Below are positions 54,492-63,539 of a stretch of 64,000 nucleotides of DNA, one piece after another; positions within the stretch are counted from its first letter, which is position 1; the number at the start of each line of letters is the position of its first letter. The notes under the pieces are model-generated. The model saw nothing but the letters and a program-made list of their open reading frames with translations, was not told where the DNA came from and made no database searches. The stretch spans positions 1 through 64,000 of the forward strand of contig JAFDDG010000012.1 in assembly GCA_019310965.1 (NCBI GenBank). The letters run 5' to 3'. The translations under genes and the position numbers were made by a program. The DNA comes from Deltaproteobacteria bacterium (GTDB lineage Bacteria > Myxococcota_A > UBA9160 > SMWR01).

Positions 54492-55421
54492 TCAGGACGT
54501 CAGCTCGGCCACCAGCGCCTCGGCCTGGCGCACCAGCGCGTCGCCCTCGTCCCCGGTCACCAGACGCTCGAGCCGCGACATCGCCGCGCAGGCCTGCTCG
54601 ACCAGCGCACTCTCGCCCCCGTCCCGATCCTTCGACCAAGCTTTCAGGTCGCGCACGCTCTGCGCGTAGTCGCCGCGCATGTAGGCGGCCATGCCACGGG
54701 CGTAGTCGACCCAGGACTCGAGGGCGTCGGACTCGGCACCGCGCTCGATGGCGCCGGCCAGCGCAGCCGCGCCTTCCTCGAAGTAGCCGCTGACGACGTA
54801 GGAGCGTCCCGCCAGCGCCCAGGCACTGGCGGTCGCCCCGTAGATCTCCTCGAGCAAGTCGTCGAGACCGCGCTCGAACACGCGTTCCACCAGCTCACGC
54901 TGTTCGATCAGGTACCGCGCCGCATTGCCGTCGTCGCGGTGCTGAGTGATCAGGTCCGCCAACTGCTCGCGACAGCGATCGAGCAACGCCCGCGTCTCGA
55001 TGACGCTCTCCTCCAACCGCTCCGAACCGAACTCCAGGATCTTCTCGAACTCCGCGAACAGTGCCTCGGCCTCGGCGCCGGCCTCCTCGCGCAGCGCGCG
55101 AACCCGCGGCCCATAAACCTCGCGTTGGTAGAGGTTCTCTCGGAACTTCATCGCCTCGTGGAAGAGCGAGCCGATCGCCAGGTCGAACAACACTTCCCGG
55201 TGACGCACGGAGCGATGATCCGAACCTTCCGCGCGGAACAGGGCGTGGGAGCGCTCCTTCAGACGGTAGAGGGGGCTGGCCTCCTGGTCCGTCATCAGTG
55301 TGCGCACCTCGTCCCAGACCAGCTCCCCATCCCGGTATCGACGCACCAGACGACGCAGCGCCTCGTCTACGACCAGGAACTCTCGGATGATCTCGACCAG
55401 GCCGGGAACGGGCGCCTCCAT
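54492..55421 (-). CDS. Hypothetical helical cytoplasmic protein
   Basis: I do not recognise this 309-residue protein (ATG 55421). It is nearly all alpha-helical, Glu/Ala/Arg-rich, without signal or membrane segment. The second half (residues 200-290) resembles tetratricopeptide repeats (ASAWALAGRSYVVSGYFEEG, then AYMRGDYAQSVRDLKAW). A helical-repeat adaptor for protein interactions is a reasonable inference. It is convergent with lgt and divergent from an MFS gene (51 bp). Confidence 0.6.
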   Translation of the reverse strand: MEAPVPGLVEIIREFLVVDEALRRLVRRYRDGELVWDEVRTLMTDQEASPLYRLKERSHALFRAEGSDHRSVRHREVLFDLAIGSLFHEAMKFRENLYQREVYGPRVRALREEAGAEAEALFAEFEKILEFGSERLEESVIETRALLDRCREQLADLITQHRDDGNAARYLIEQRELVERVFERGLDDLLEEIYGATASAWALAGRSYVVSGYFEEGAAALAGAIERGAESDALESWVDYARGMAAYMRGDYAQSVRDLKAWSKDRDGGESALVEQACAAMSRLERLVTGDEGDALVRQAEALVAELTS

Positions 55422-55472
55422 GCCAGCAGTATAGGGGTCCGGCAACGGCCGCGTGCTACGCTGCGCGGCCCG

Positions 55473-56753
55473 ATGGCCAATCCCGAATCGCCTTCCGAGA
55501 CGGCGCCGCCCAGCAACGCCCGATCGAAGGCGGTTCTCCTGATCGTCTTCACGACGATCTTGATCGATTTCATCGGGTTCACCGTGTTGATCCCGGTGCT
55601 GCCCCTATACGCCGAGCAGCTCGGTGCGTCGGCCTTCCAGGTGGCGCTCATTCTCACGGTCTACGCGCTGGCCCAGCTCGTCTTCCTTCCCGTATGGGGT
55701 TGGGTCTCCGATCGCATCGGTCGTCGCCCGGTGATTCTCGTCTCGCTGTTCGGAACCGTCGCCTCGTTCCTCGTCCTCGCGTTCGCGGATACGCTCGGGG
55801 TCATCTATCTCTCCCGCGCGCTCGCCGGCTTCTTCGCGGCAAGCATCGGCACGGCCCAGGCAGTCGTCACCGACGTGACTCCGCCATCGGAGCGGGCCGG
55901 CGGCATGGGCATCATCGGAGCCGCATTCGGCGCGGGGATGGTGCTGGGACCGGCGCTGGGCGGCTTCGCGGCCAGCTACAACGTCAAGGCGCCGTTCTAT
56001 GCCGTCGCGGTTCTGGCCGCGCTCAACTTCGTGCTGGCCTGGTGGCGGCTGCCGGAGTCGCGGCCAGCGGGGCTGCGTCAACCGAGCATGGCCGAGCTGC
56101 GCCGGGCGTTCATCCCGACACCGATCCGCTTGGTGGTGGCCGTACACGACCGGCGCATCGCGCTCTTCCTCTACCTCTTCTTCCATCTCTTCACGGCATT
56201 TGCGGTGCTCGAGGCACTCTTCACCCTCTACGCCGCGCAGCAGTTCGGACGGACCGCCCTCGACGTCGGCTTCCTCTTCATGTGGATCGGCGTCGTGCTC
56301 TTCATTACCCAGGGCCTGTTCTTGCGGCGCATGGTCGGACAGGTCGGCGAGCCGCGGCTCATCGGCGTCGGGCTCACCACCATGGGAGTGGGGCTCGCGA
56401 TGGTCGCCTGGGCCCCGACCTTCGGCTGGTGTTATGTGGTCGGAACGCTCATCGCGTTCGGCAACGGCATCACCTTTCCCGCCTTCACCAGTCTCTACTC
56501 GAAGGCCTGCGAGGCGGAGAATGCCGGCGAGCTGCTCGGGCAGAGTCAGGCCATGGCCACCACCGGGCGCATCGTCGGCCCCATGCTCGGGGGAGTACTG
56601 ATGGACTTCTGGTCGCCGGGGACCCCGTTCCTGATCGCCGGGGCCATGATGCTGGGTGCACTGCTGATGTTCCGCCTCTTCCGTGGGCTGCTGCTCGGAG
56701 ACAAGGCCCCGCTCCCGCCGAAAAGTGCTGAGAATCCGGCCACTCCCGGCTGA
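55473..56753 (+). CDS. MFS drug/proton antiporter, TetA-like
   Basis: A 426-residue twelve-helix transporter. The track ORF begins too early; ATG 55473 fits. The first helix (LLIVFTTILIDFIGFTVLIP) and the loop motif WGWVSDRIGRRPVILVSL (G-x3-D-R-x-G-R-R) are the DHA1 family marks of TetA-like efflux pumps. GAAFGAGMVLGPALGGF is antiporter motif C. The substrate cannot be inferred; it may export a drug or metabolite. It is followed 116 bp later by ETF-QO. Confidence 0.85.
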   Translation: MANPESPSETAPPSNARSKAVLLIVFTTILIDFIGFTVLIPVLPLYAEQLGASAFQVALILTVYALAQLVFLPVWGWVSDRIGRRPVILVSLFGTVASFLVLAFADTLGVIYLSRALAGFFAASIGTAQAVVTDVTPPSERAGGMGIIGAAFGAGMVLGPALGGFAASYNVKAPFYAVAVLAALNFVLAWWRLPESRPAGLRQPSMAELRRAFIPTPIRLVVAVHDRRIALFLYLFFHLFTAFAVLEALFTLYAAQQFGRTALDVGFLFMWIGVVLFITQGLFLRRMVGQVGEPRLIGVGLTTMGVGLAMVAWAPTFGWCYVVGTLIAFGNGITFPAFTSLYSKACEAENAGELLGQSQAMATTGRIVGPMLGGVLMDFWSPGTPFLIAGAMMLGALLMFRLFRGLLLGDKAPLPPKSAENPATPG

Positions 56754-56869
56754 GGCCGGCGCCCCGCTCCGACTCCCGAATCGGTTGACCAGCGAGTCGG
56801 TTCCCCTATGTTGAGAAACTTCGCGGGGCCCCCGGCCCCCGTCGCGACGTTCCATCCGGAGGTCTCCCC

Positions 56870-58570
56870 ATGAGCCAGGCCATCGAACGCGAGAGCATGG
56901 AGGTCGATGTCCTCTACATCGGTGGAGGTCCCGCCACCCTCGCTTCGGCAATCCACCTGATGAACCAGGTCGAGATCTTCAACAAGGGAGCCGAGGCGGC
57001 CGGGCGCGCCCCCATCGAGCCGCCCAGCGTGCTGGTGCTCGAGAAGGCGGCCGGCATTGGCGACCACCTGCTCTCCGGCGCCTGCATGAACACCAAGGCG
57101 ATCGCCGAGCTGGTGCCGGACTTCCGCGAGCAGGGCTTCCCGACGGAGGCGATCTGCGACAGCGATTGGCTCTACCTCTTCGCGGGCAAGCGCCACCTGC
57201 CGGTGCCGGCGATCTTCGCGCCGCCCTTCCAGAAGCGCGGCTACCACGTGATCTCGCTCAGCAACGTGGCCAAGTGGCTGGCCGAGCGCGCCGAGGCGGT
57301 CGGTGTCGACATCTACCCCGGCTTTGCGGGCGACAAGCTGCTGATCGACGGCGACCGCGTGGTCGGCGTGTGCACCGGCGACATGGGTGTGGACAAGGAC
57401 GGCAACCCCAAGGGCACCTTCGCACCCGGCATGGAGATCTTCGCGAAGGTCACGGTGCTCGGTGAAGGCGTGCGCGGCTCGCTCAGCAAGCAGCTCATCG
57501 AGCGCTTCGACCTGCAGGGCCAGAACCCCCAGACCTACGAGACGGGCATCAAGGAGATCTGGAAGATCGACCCGAAGAAGGCGCGGCCCGGCCGCGTGAT
57601 TCACGGCATGTCACTGCCGGACATCGCGCGCGGAAAATTCGTCGGCATGTGGATGTACGACATGGCCGACGACCACATCTCCTACGGCTACGTCACCGCC
57701 CTCGACAACGAGAGCCCGCACAACGACCCCCATCTCGAGGCACAGAAATTCAAGACGCACCCGTGGATGGCAAATCTTCTCGAGGGCGCGGAGCTCGTGC
57801 GCTACGGCGCAAAGGCGCTGCCCACCGGCGGCCTCTACTCCCAGCCGAAGCTCTACCACCACGGCGCGATGCTGGTCGGCGACTCGGCATCGATGTGCAA
57901 CGCCGCGCGGCTCGCCGGCGTCCACATGGCGATGAAGTCGGGCATGCTGGCAGCGGAGACGATCGTCGAAGCACTCCACTGCCAGGACTTCTCGGCCAAG
58001 ACCCTGGGCGGCTACGCCGAGCGCGTGCGCAAGAGCTGGATCCATGCGGACCACCGCCTGGACCGCAACTTCCACGGCTCCTGGGAGAAGGGCCCCTTCT
58101 TCTTCGCCCAGAACATCCCGCTCACCATGCTCACGGGCGGACGCGGGCTCATCGACAACCTGCCGGCGTCGGCGGGCCACACGCACATGAAGAAGCTCTC
58201 GGAGCTGCCGGCGAGTCAGCGAGAGAAGGAACCGTTCGAGTTCGACGACAAGCTCACTTTTTCGAAGGAGCACCTGGTCGGCTTCAGCGGCACCGCTCAC
58301 GAGGCGGACCAGCCCTCGCACCTGGTGGTGGCGGACACGGATCTCTGCAGCACCACCTGCGCCGACGAATACGGCAATCCGTGCGAAAGCTTCTGCCCGG
58401 CCGCCGTCTACGAGATGGTGCCCGACCCGAAGCACGAGGGCCGCAAGCAGCTCTTCATCCACCACGAGAACTGCGTGCACTGCAAGACCTGCGACATCGC
58501 GGATCCCTACCAGGTGATCACGTGGACGCCACCGGAAGGCGGCGAGGGGCCAGACTACACCCAGATGTAG
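56870..58570 (+). CDS. Electron transfer flavoprotein-ubiquinone oxidoreductase
   Basis: ETF-QO takes electrons from reduced ETF (acyl-CoA dehydrogenases) and passes them to the quinone pool. The 566-residue protein has the FAD motif DVLYIGGGPATLASAIHL, a GDSASMCNAARLAGVHMAMKSGMLA block, and the ferredoxin-like 4Fe-4S site with SFCPAAVYEMV, HENCVHCKTCDIADPYQVI and the C-terminal PEGGEGPDY. All four ligand cysteines are visible. Ribosome-binding site GGAGG. It indicates respiratory beta-oxidation or amino-acid oxidation. Confidence 0.97.
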   Translation: MSQAIERESMEVDVLYIGGGPATLASAIHLMNQVEIFNKGAEAAGRAPIEPPSVLVLEKAAGIGDHLLSGACMNTKAIAELVPDFREQGFPTEAICDSDWLYLFAGKRHLPVPAIFAPPFQKRGYHVISLSNVAKWLAERAEAVGVDIYPGFAGDKLLIDGDRVVGVCTGDMGVDKDGNPKGTFAPGMEIFAKVTVLGEGVRGSLSKQLIERFDLQGQNPQTYETGIKEIWKIDPKKARPGRVIHGMSLPDIARGKFVGMWMYDMADDHISYGYVTALDNESPHNDPHLEAQKFKTHPWMANLLEGAELVRYGAKALPTGGLYSQPKLYHHGAMLVGDSASMCNAARLAGVHMAMKSGMLAAETIVEALHCQDFSAKTLGGYAERVRKSWIHADHRLDRNFHGSWEKGPFFFAQNIPLTMLTGGRGLIDNLPASAGHTHMKKLSELPASQREKEPFEFDDKLTFSKEHLVGFSGTAHEADQPSHLVVADTDLCSTTCADEYGNPCESFCPAAVYEMVPDPKHEGRKQLFIHHENCVHCKTCDIADPYQVITWTPPEGGEGPDYTQM

Positions 58571-58621
58571 TCCGGTGGCGCGACGTCCATCGACTGGCGC
58601 CGACGACCGCCCGAGCGGCGC

Positions 58622-59449
58622 TCAGGCGCGTTGCGCTGCGACCGCCGCTTCGCGCAGCGTTGCCAGAGTCTCGTCGTCCGCCGCCACCAGGAGCGTGGAG
58701 CGCGGGGCACAGATGTCTTCGGGAAACGGGCTCCCATCCGCTCCGCAAACCCTTGCCCCGGCCTCTCGCGAGGCCAGCGCTCCGATCCGCCCCCGCACAC
58801 TCACGGATCCACCGGGCATGAACCGCAAGCCACCGCACACACCCGGCAGGAGTGGCGCCACCGAGATTGCGCCGCCACTGGCCGGCGCCACCGACAGCCC
58901 GGCCTCCAGCAGCACCTCGACGGCCGCGCCTGGCAGGTCATGGGAGATCAGCACGCGGCTCCCGTCGACCCGCACCTCCGCCCGGACCGGCGCCGCCTCA
59001 CCCGAAGCCATGCGCGCCCCCTCGCCTCGCACGGCATCGATGAAGACTCCCTCCCGCGGCAGCGCCACGTGCGCCACCTGGTAGACGTCGCGTACGGCGA
59101 GACCCATGAGGATGGAGTAGGGACCGAGTGCCTCGAGGAAGAAACGCAGGGTGCCGTCGATGGGGTCGACCACCACGCGTGCTTCGCCTTCGGAGGCGAA
59201 CGCCGCGACGCTCGGCGTATCCTCTTCGGCCTCGAGCGCCAGACTCGGGGCGATCTCCAGAAGGGCCCGCAGCAGCGTCTCCTGCACCGCCGTATCCGCC
59301 GCGGTGAGGGCCGCCTTCACGGGGCTTCGCTCGCCCGCCTTCGGCCGGTTGGCCACGCGACCCTCGAGATCCCGCGCAATCTCCGCGGCTCGACGCATCG
59401 CCGGAGCGAGCGCATCGACCGTGGCTCGGGGGCTGAAGGACATCGTCAT
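58622..59449 (-). CDS. Inositol-monophosphatase-family protein, atypical metal site
   Basis: A 275-residue member of the IMPase/FBPase fold. EAEED (about 73-77) and VVDPIDGTLRF (D95/D98 region) are the two main metal-binding motifs. The third motif, normally WDxAA...EAGG, reads SVRGRIGALASREAGARV, without the Trp-Asp. This could lower or change activity. Possible substrates are 3'-phosphoadenosine 5'-phosphate, histidinol phosphate or inositol phosphate. It is convergent with ETF-QO. Confidence 0.8.
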   Translation of the reverse strand: MTMSFSPRATVDALAPAMRRAAEIARDLEGRVANRPKAGERSPVKAALTAADTAVQETLLRALLEIAPSLALEAEEDTPSVAAFASEGEARVVVDPIDGTLRFFLEALGPYSILMGLAVRDVYQVAHVALPREGVFIDAVRGEGARMASGEAAPVRAEVRVDGSRVLISHDLPGAAVEVLLEAGLSVAPASGGAISVAPLLPGVCGGLRFMPGGSVSVRGRIGALASREAGARVCGADGSPFPEDICAPRSTLLVAADDETLATLREAAVAAQRA

Positions 59450-59559
59450 GATGTTTCCTGTGCAGCGGTTGCGCAGTCTTTAGCGCGTGCGCCAACCTGG
59501 GCAAGGCCCGCTTCAGTTGCGTCCAGTATGTGCCGAATAGAAGCGCGCCAGAGGAGCCC

Positions 59560-59970
59560 ATGCAGAAGCTCGCCTGTATCCTTGCCTGCCTCGTGCTCGC
59601 CGCCAGCGCCGCCCATGCGGACTCGCCGGCCGCGATCCCGGATTCGAGTCACGACCGCGCCGGCGCCGCCTTCGACGCCTTCGCCGCGAAGTGGATGGAC
59701 CGCGCTCGCGACACCGAGGAACAGAGCCGAGCGAATCCAAGCGTGAAGCCGGGCGCCTCCGCGCCGCTCGTCACCTACCGCGGCTACGGCGACGACTACT
59801 CGCTCGAGTTGCGCCCCACTGGCAACCCGAGCGCCCCCTACGTGGGGCTGCTCCGCTATACCGAGCACCTCTACGGCTGCAGCAGCATCGAAGCCACCAC
59901 TTGCACGATCGTCTCGAGTGTCCCGATCACCGAGATCTTCCGCTACCAGGGCGGACGCTGGCGCTATTAG
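59560..59970 (+). CDS. Small exported protein, unknown
   Basis: I do not recognise it. ATG 59560 with GAGGAG just upstream gives 136 residues, ten fewer than the track. A signal peptide (LACILACLVLAASAAHA) precedes a short periplasmic domain with two Cys (YGCSSIEATTCTIV), which could form a disulfide, and a final TEIFRYQGGRWRY. A long inverted repeat starts at its stop codon. Confidence 0.6.
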   Translation: MQKLACILACLVLAASAAHADSPAAIPDSSHDRAGAAFDAFAAKWMDRARDTEEQSRANPSVKPGASAPLVTYRGYGDDYSLELRPTGNPSAPYVGLLRYTEHLYGCSSIEATTCTIVSSVPITEIFRYQGGRWRY

Positions 59971-60013
59971 TGTCCTGAGTCCGAATGCAGCGAACTTGGG
60001 ACTCAGGACACTA
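59968..60013. repeat. Perfect 15-bp inverted repeat starting at a stop codon
   Basis: TAGTGTCCTGAGTCC (59968-59982) pairs perfectly with GGACTCAGGACACTA (59999-60013) around a 16-nt loop. The left arm begins with the TAG stop of the exported-protein gene. It lies between convergent genes (the other is nrdJ), where a bidirectional terminator is expected, but there is no T-run on either side. Confidence 0.7.
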
Positions 60014-60179
60014 GGGCCTGGCGCGAAAGCTCCGGGCGCCGAGGCGCGCCGCCATCGCAGCTGCCGCCGGGCTCAACGCAGGAGCGCGGAGCATTTCAGA
60101 CGCGATGCGCCGAAACGGCTCCGCGCTCCCCAGCGCCCCCTACCCCCCGATCGGAGGCGCCGTACCTACGTTGGGCCCC

Positions 60180-62960
60180 TCAACTGCAACCGCTGGTGTT
60201 TCCGCAGTTGGGGCATTTGTAACACGTACCGCTGCGGATCATGATCGAGCCGCAGTCGCTGCAGCTCGGCGCGTCCGCCTGGTTCACCATCGCGTAGCCA
60301 CTCGCACTGCTGCTGCCGACCTCGCCCGAGCCACCGGCCACCACGGCCACTTCGGCCTCGGCCCCCGCCCCGGCGGTGACCGTGTCCTGCTCGTCCGCCA
60401 CCGGCGGCTCGCCCGTCAGGAAGCGGGTGCCGAGGAAGCGGAACACATAGTCCATCACCGACTTCGCAATCGGAATCTCCCGATTGTTCGTGAAGCCCGC
60501 CGGCTCGAAGCGCGTGTGACTGAACTTGTCGACCAGGGTCTTCAAGGGCACACCGTACTGGAGCGAGATGGACGTCATCGTGGCGATGGTGTCCATCAGA
60601 CCCGAAACGGTGCTGCCCTCCTTGGCCATGCGCAGGAAGATCTCGCCCGGCTTCCCGTCGTCGTAGAGACCGACGGTGAGGTAGCCCTCGTGGCCCGCAA
60701 TCGAGAACTTGTGGGTCAGGGCCGTGCGCTCGTCCGGCAGCTTCTTGCGCACCGGACGTTCGCCGGCTGACGCAGAATTGCTGCTCGCGCCGGTATTGAG
60801 CGGCTGGGTGCGCTTGCTGCCGTCGCGGTAGACGGCCAGGGCCTTGAGGCCGAGCTTCCAGCCCTCGAGGTAGGCATCCGCCACATCCACCACCGTCGCA
60901 TCCTCGGGCAAGTTCACCGTCTTGCTGATGGCGCCCGACAGAAAGGGCTGCACCGCACCCATCATGCGCACGTGGCCCATCCACTCGATGCTGCGGGTGC
61001 CATTCTGCGCTCGGAACGCGCAATCGAAGACGGCCACGTGCTCATCCGCGAGGTGCGGCGCGCCCTCGATCGTCTCGTTCTCGTCGATGAAGGCGACGAT
61101 GGCGTCGACCTCATCCTGCGAGTAGTCGAGCCGGGCCAGCGCCGTCGGGACCGTGTTGTTCACGATCTTGAGCAGGCCCCCACCGACCAGCTTCTTGTAC
61201 TTGACCAGCGCAATGTCGGGCTCCACGCCGGTCGTATCACAGTCCATCATGAACGCGATGGTGCCAGTCGGCGCCAGCACGGTGACCTGGCCGTTCTTGA
61301 AACCGTGCCGGCGGCCGGCCTCGAGCGCGCCCGCCCAGCTGCGGCGCGCCGCGTCGAGCAGCTCCACGCGCACGCCCTCAGCCGGGATCGCATCGGCCGC
61401 CGCCTTGTGCATTCCGATCACTTCGAGGAAGGGCTTGCGATTCGCCTTGTACTTGACGAACGGCCCCATGGCCTCCGCGACTTGCGCCGAGCGCAGGTAC
61501 GCCTGGCCGCACATCAGCGCCGTGAGCGCTGCCGCCACGTTGCGGCCCTCATCGCTGTCGTAGGGCAGACCCAAAGTCATCAGCAGCGCACCGAGGTTGG
61601 CGTAGCCGAGACCCAACGGCCGGTACAGGTGGCTGTTCTTCTCGATGGCCGGCGTCGGGTAGGCCGCGTGGTCCACCATGATCTCCTGACCGAGGATCGT
61701 GATGTCGACCGCCGCGGTGTATGCCGCCACATCGAAGCTGCCGTCTTCGTCGAGGAACTTGATCAGGTTCAGACTGGCCAGATTGCACGCCGTATCGTCG
61801 AGAAACATGTACTCGCTGCACGGATTGCTGGCATTGATGCGGCCGCTGTTCTTGACCGGATTCCAGCGGTTGATCGTGGTGTCGTACTGGATGCCCGGAT
61901 CGCCGCAGATATGCGTCGCCTCGGCCATGGCCGTGAGGAGATCCCGCGCCTTCAGCCTCTCGCAGGGCTCGCCGCTGAGCACCTCCTTGGTGATCCAGTC
62001 GCTATCCGCCAGCACCGCATGCATGAAATTGTCGGTTACGCGCACGGAGTGGTTGGCGTTCTGGAAGTAGACCGAGTCGTAGGCACCGCCGGGCACGTTG
62101 AAACCGCCGTCGTAACCCTCGGCGATCAACGCCCAGGCCTTCTTCTCCTCGCGGGCCTTGCTGTTCACAAAATCCAGGATATCCGGATGATCGGCATCGA
62201 GGATCACCATCTTCGCAGCGCGGCGCGTCTTGCCACCGCTCTTGATCACGCCGGCGAAGGCGTCGAAGCCCCTCATGAACGAAACCGGGCCCGACGCGAT
62301 GCCGCCGCCGGCGAGCTTCTCCTTGGAAGAGCGAATCTTCGAGAAATTCGAGCCGGCACCCGAGCCGCCCTTGAAGAGCATGGCCTCGGTCTTGGCGAGA
62401 TCCATGATCGAGGTCATGGTGTCGTCGACAGAGTTGATGAAGCAGGCGCTCGCCTGCTGAGGCGTACCCTGCACCCCGAGGTTGAACCAGACGGGGCTGT
62501 TGAAGGCCATGCGCTGCGTGACGAGGATGTACTTGAGCTCGTCGCGATAGGCATCGCGGTCTTCCGGTGCCTTGAAGTAGTGGGACTTCTCCCCCCACTC
62601 GACGATGCGGTCGACGACGCGGCCGATCAGCTGTTTGACACTGCGCTCGCGCTCCGGGGTGCCAACGTGACCGCGAAAGTACTTCGACACGACGACGTTC
62701 GTCGCGAGCTGCGACCACTCCTTCGGGATCTCGACGTCGATCTGCTCGAAGACGGTTTCACCGCGCTCGTCGCTGATCTTGGCGTCGCGCAGCTCCCACT
62801 CGACCATGTCGAAGGGATCCACGCCGGCCTGGGTGAAATGGCGGGGAACGGTAACGCCCCGGGGTTGTTGCTTCGTTCTCTGACGGCTGCCCGAAGTGGA
62901 CTTTCTGGTCTGAGCCCTGGTCTGAGTCCCGTTGGTTCCGGCAGTCGTCGTTCCGTTCAC
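60180..62960 (-). CDS. nrdJ: Class II (adenosylcobalamin-dependent) ribonucleoside-diphosphate reductase
   Basis: NrdJ reduces ribonucleotides for DNA synthesis using B12, with or without oxygen. The 926-residue protein has the barrel motifs MAFNSPVWFNLGV, ASACFINSVDDTM, LFKGGSGAGSNFSKIRSS, NPCSEYMFLDDTACNLASLNL and LAPTGTIAFMMDCDTTGVEP. The C terminus is a zinc ribbon with CSDCGSIMIRSGTCYKCPNCG, typical of the long NrdJ. The start is GTG at 62960, ribosome-binding site AGGGGGAAAGG. A long structured leader and a possible NrdR site precede it. Confidence 0.97.
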   Translation of the reverse strand: MNGTTTAGTNGTQTRAQTRKSTSGSRQRTKQQPRGVTVPRHFTQAGVDPFDMVEWELRDAKISDERGETVFEQIDVEIPKEWSQLATNVVVSKYFRGHVGTPERERSVKQLIGRVVDRIVEWGEKSHYFKAPEDRDAYRDELKYILVTQRMAFNSPVWFNLGVQGTPQQASACFINSVDDTMTSIMDLAKTEAMLFKGGSGAGSNFSKIRSSKEKLAGGGIASGPVSFMRGFDAFAGVIKSGGKTRRAAKMVILDADHPDILDFVNSKAREEKKAWALIAEGYDGGFNVPGGAYDSVYFQNANHSVRVTDNFMHAVLADSDWITKEVLSGEPCERLKARDLLTAMAEATHICGDPGIQYDTTINRWNPVKNSGRINASNPCSEYMFLDDTACNLASLNLIKFLDEDGSFDVAAYTAAVDITILGQEIMVDHAAYPTPAIEKNSHLYRPLGLGYANLGALLMTLGLPYDSDEGRNVAAALTALMCGQAYLRSAQVAEAMGPFVKYKANRKPFLEVIGMHKAAADAIPAEGVRVELLDAARRSWAGALEAGRRHGFKNGQVTVLAPTGTIAFMMDCDTTGVEPDIALVKYKKLVGGGLLKIVNNTVPTALARLDYSQDEVDAIVAFIDENETIEGAPHLADEHVAVFDCAFRAQNGTRSIEWMGHVRMMGAVQPFLSGAISKTVNLPEDATVVDVADAYLEGWKLGLKALAVYRDGSKRTQPLNTGASSNSASAGERPVRKKLPDERTALTHKFSIAGHEGYLTVGLYDDGKPGEIFLRMAKEGSTVSGLMDTIATMTSISLQYGVPLKTLVDKFSHTRFEPAGFTNNREIPIAKSVMDYVFRFLGTRFLTGEPPVADEQDTVTAGAGAEAEVAVVAGGSGEVGSSSASGYAMVNQADAPSCSDCGSIMIRSGTCYKCPNCGNTSGCS

Positions 62961-63073
62961 CCTTTCCCCCTATTTGAAATGGCAGCCTCGCAGCTCCCGC
63001 TTCCGCTGTGTTCTGGCGCTCGCCCTTGCACGCGTGTGACTCAGCCACACCAACCTGTCAGCCCTCCCATTTC

Positions 63074-63108
63074 GCCCCGATTGGAGCCTCGACGGCATGC
63101 ATCGGGGC
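63074..63108 (-). other. Leader hairpin 2 of nrdJ
   Basis: GCCCCGAT (63074-63081) and ATCGGGGC (63101-63108) pair perfectly over 8 bp with a 19-nt loop. It lies in the 5' leader, about 115 nt from the nrdJ start. Confidence 0.45.
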
Positions 63109-63152
63109 CGAGCGCATAGGGTGGAACTCCTGAATCACCTGCGAAGACAAAT

Positions 63153-63197
63153 CACCCGGCCTCGCGTTCGGCTCGCGCCGCCCCTCGAGGCCGGGTG
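63153..63197 (-). other. Leader hairpin 1 of nrdJ (12-bp perfect stem)
   Basis: CACCCGGCCTCG (63153-63164) and CGAGGCCGGGTG (63186-63197) form a perfect 12-bp stem with a 21-nt loop. In the nrdJ direction it is followed by ATTTGTCTT, weakly T-rich. It could be an attenuator, or the end of the upstream F420-reductase transcript. Confidence 0.5.
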
Positions 63198-63352
63198 TTG
63201 AATCCAGGGGATGAGAGAGGCCTCGGTACATCCAAGGCCCCCAAGCAAGGTTCAGGTCCTCCATCCCGTTCCAAGCCTGCTTCCCGCTGGCGACCGCCTG
63301 TTTCGAAAAACCCCCCAGGCCACCAGAGGGACATGCCTCATCCCCATGACGC

Positions 63353-63381
63353 TCTTTACTCCTGCGACGAAATCGTGTCAA
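63353..63381 (-). promoter_or_regulatory. Possible nrdJ promoter
   Basis: On the minus strand TTGACA (63381-63376), 17 bp, then TAAAGA (63358-63353). The -35 is perfect; the -10 is weak. It points to nrdJ, giving a leader of almost 390 nt. The adjacent possible NrdR box supports it. Confidence 0.4.
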
Positions 63382-63389
63382 CACGGAAC

Positions 63390-63405
63390 CCACAAAATAT
63401 AGCGC
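63390..63405 (-). promoter_or_regulatory. Possible NrdR box
   Basis: ccacaaaatatagcgc agrees with 12 of 16 positions of the palindromic NrdR consensus acaCwATATATwGtgt. It lies just upstream of the putative -35. NrdR represses ribonucleotide reductase genes when dATP is high. Boxes usually come in pairs; the second was not found at the usual spacing. Confidence 0.35.
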
Positions 63406-63539
63406 TTCACCGGCCCGCGGAGCACAAGTGGTTGAGGTTTCAGGTGTTTTGGGCGCCGGCTCGGTGGGGGCCGCAGCGTCAAACGGCGGTCTGATCGCAG
63501 CTGAAGTGCGCAAGCATTCGAAAAGTCTGAATTTTCGGT

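Larger units (their letters stand above)
62961..63539. other. 579-bp gap between F420 reductase and nrdJ
   Basis: This gap holds the putative nrdJ promoter, NrdR box and two strong hairpins described separately. The minus-strand ORF at 63058-63708 is a shadow. No gene was found. Confidence 0.6.

Noticed and set aside
62961-63350. Cobalamin riboswitch in the leader of B12-dependent nrdJ.
   Set aside because: The conserved B12-box (AGTCAGGAGACCTGCC-like) and GCCACTG core are not found in the needed order; only a loose GGGAAG-like and ACCTG-like match is present.
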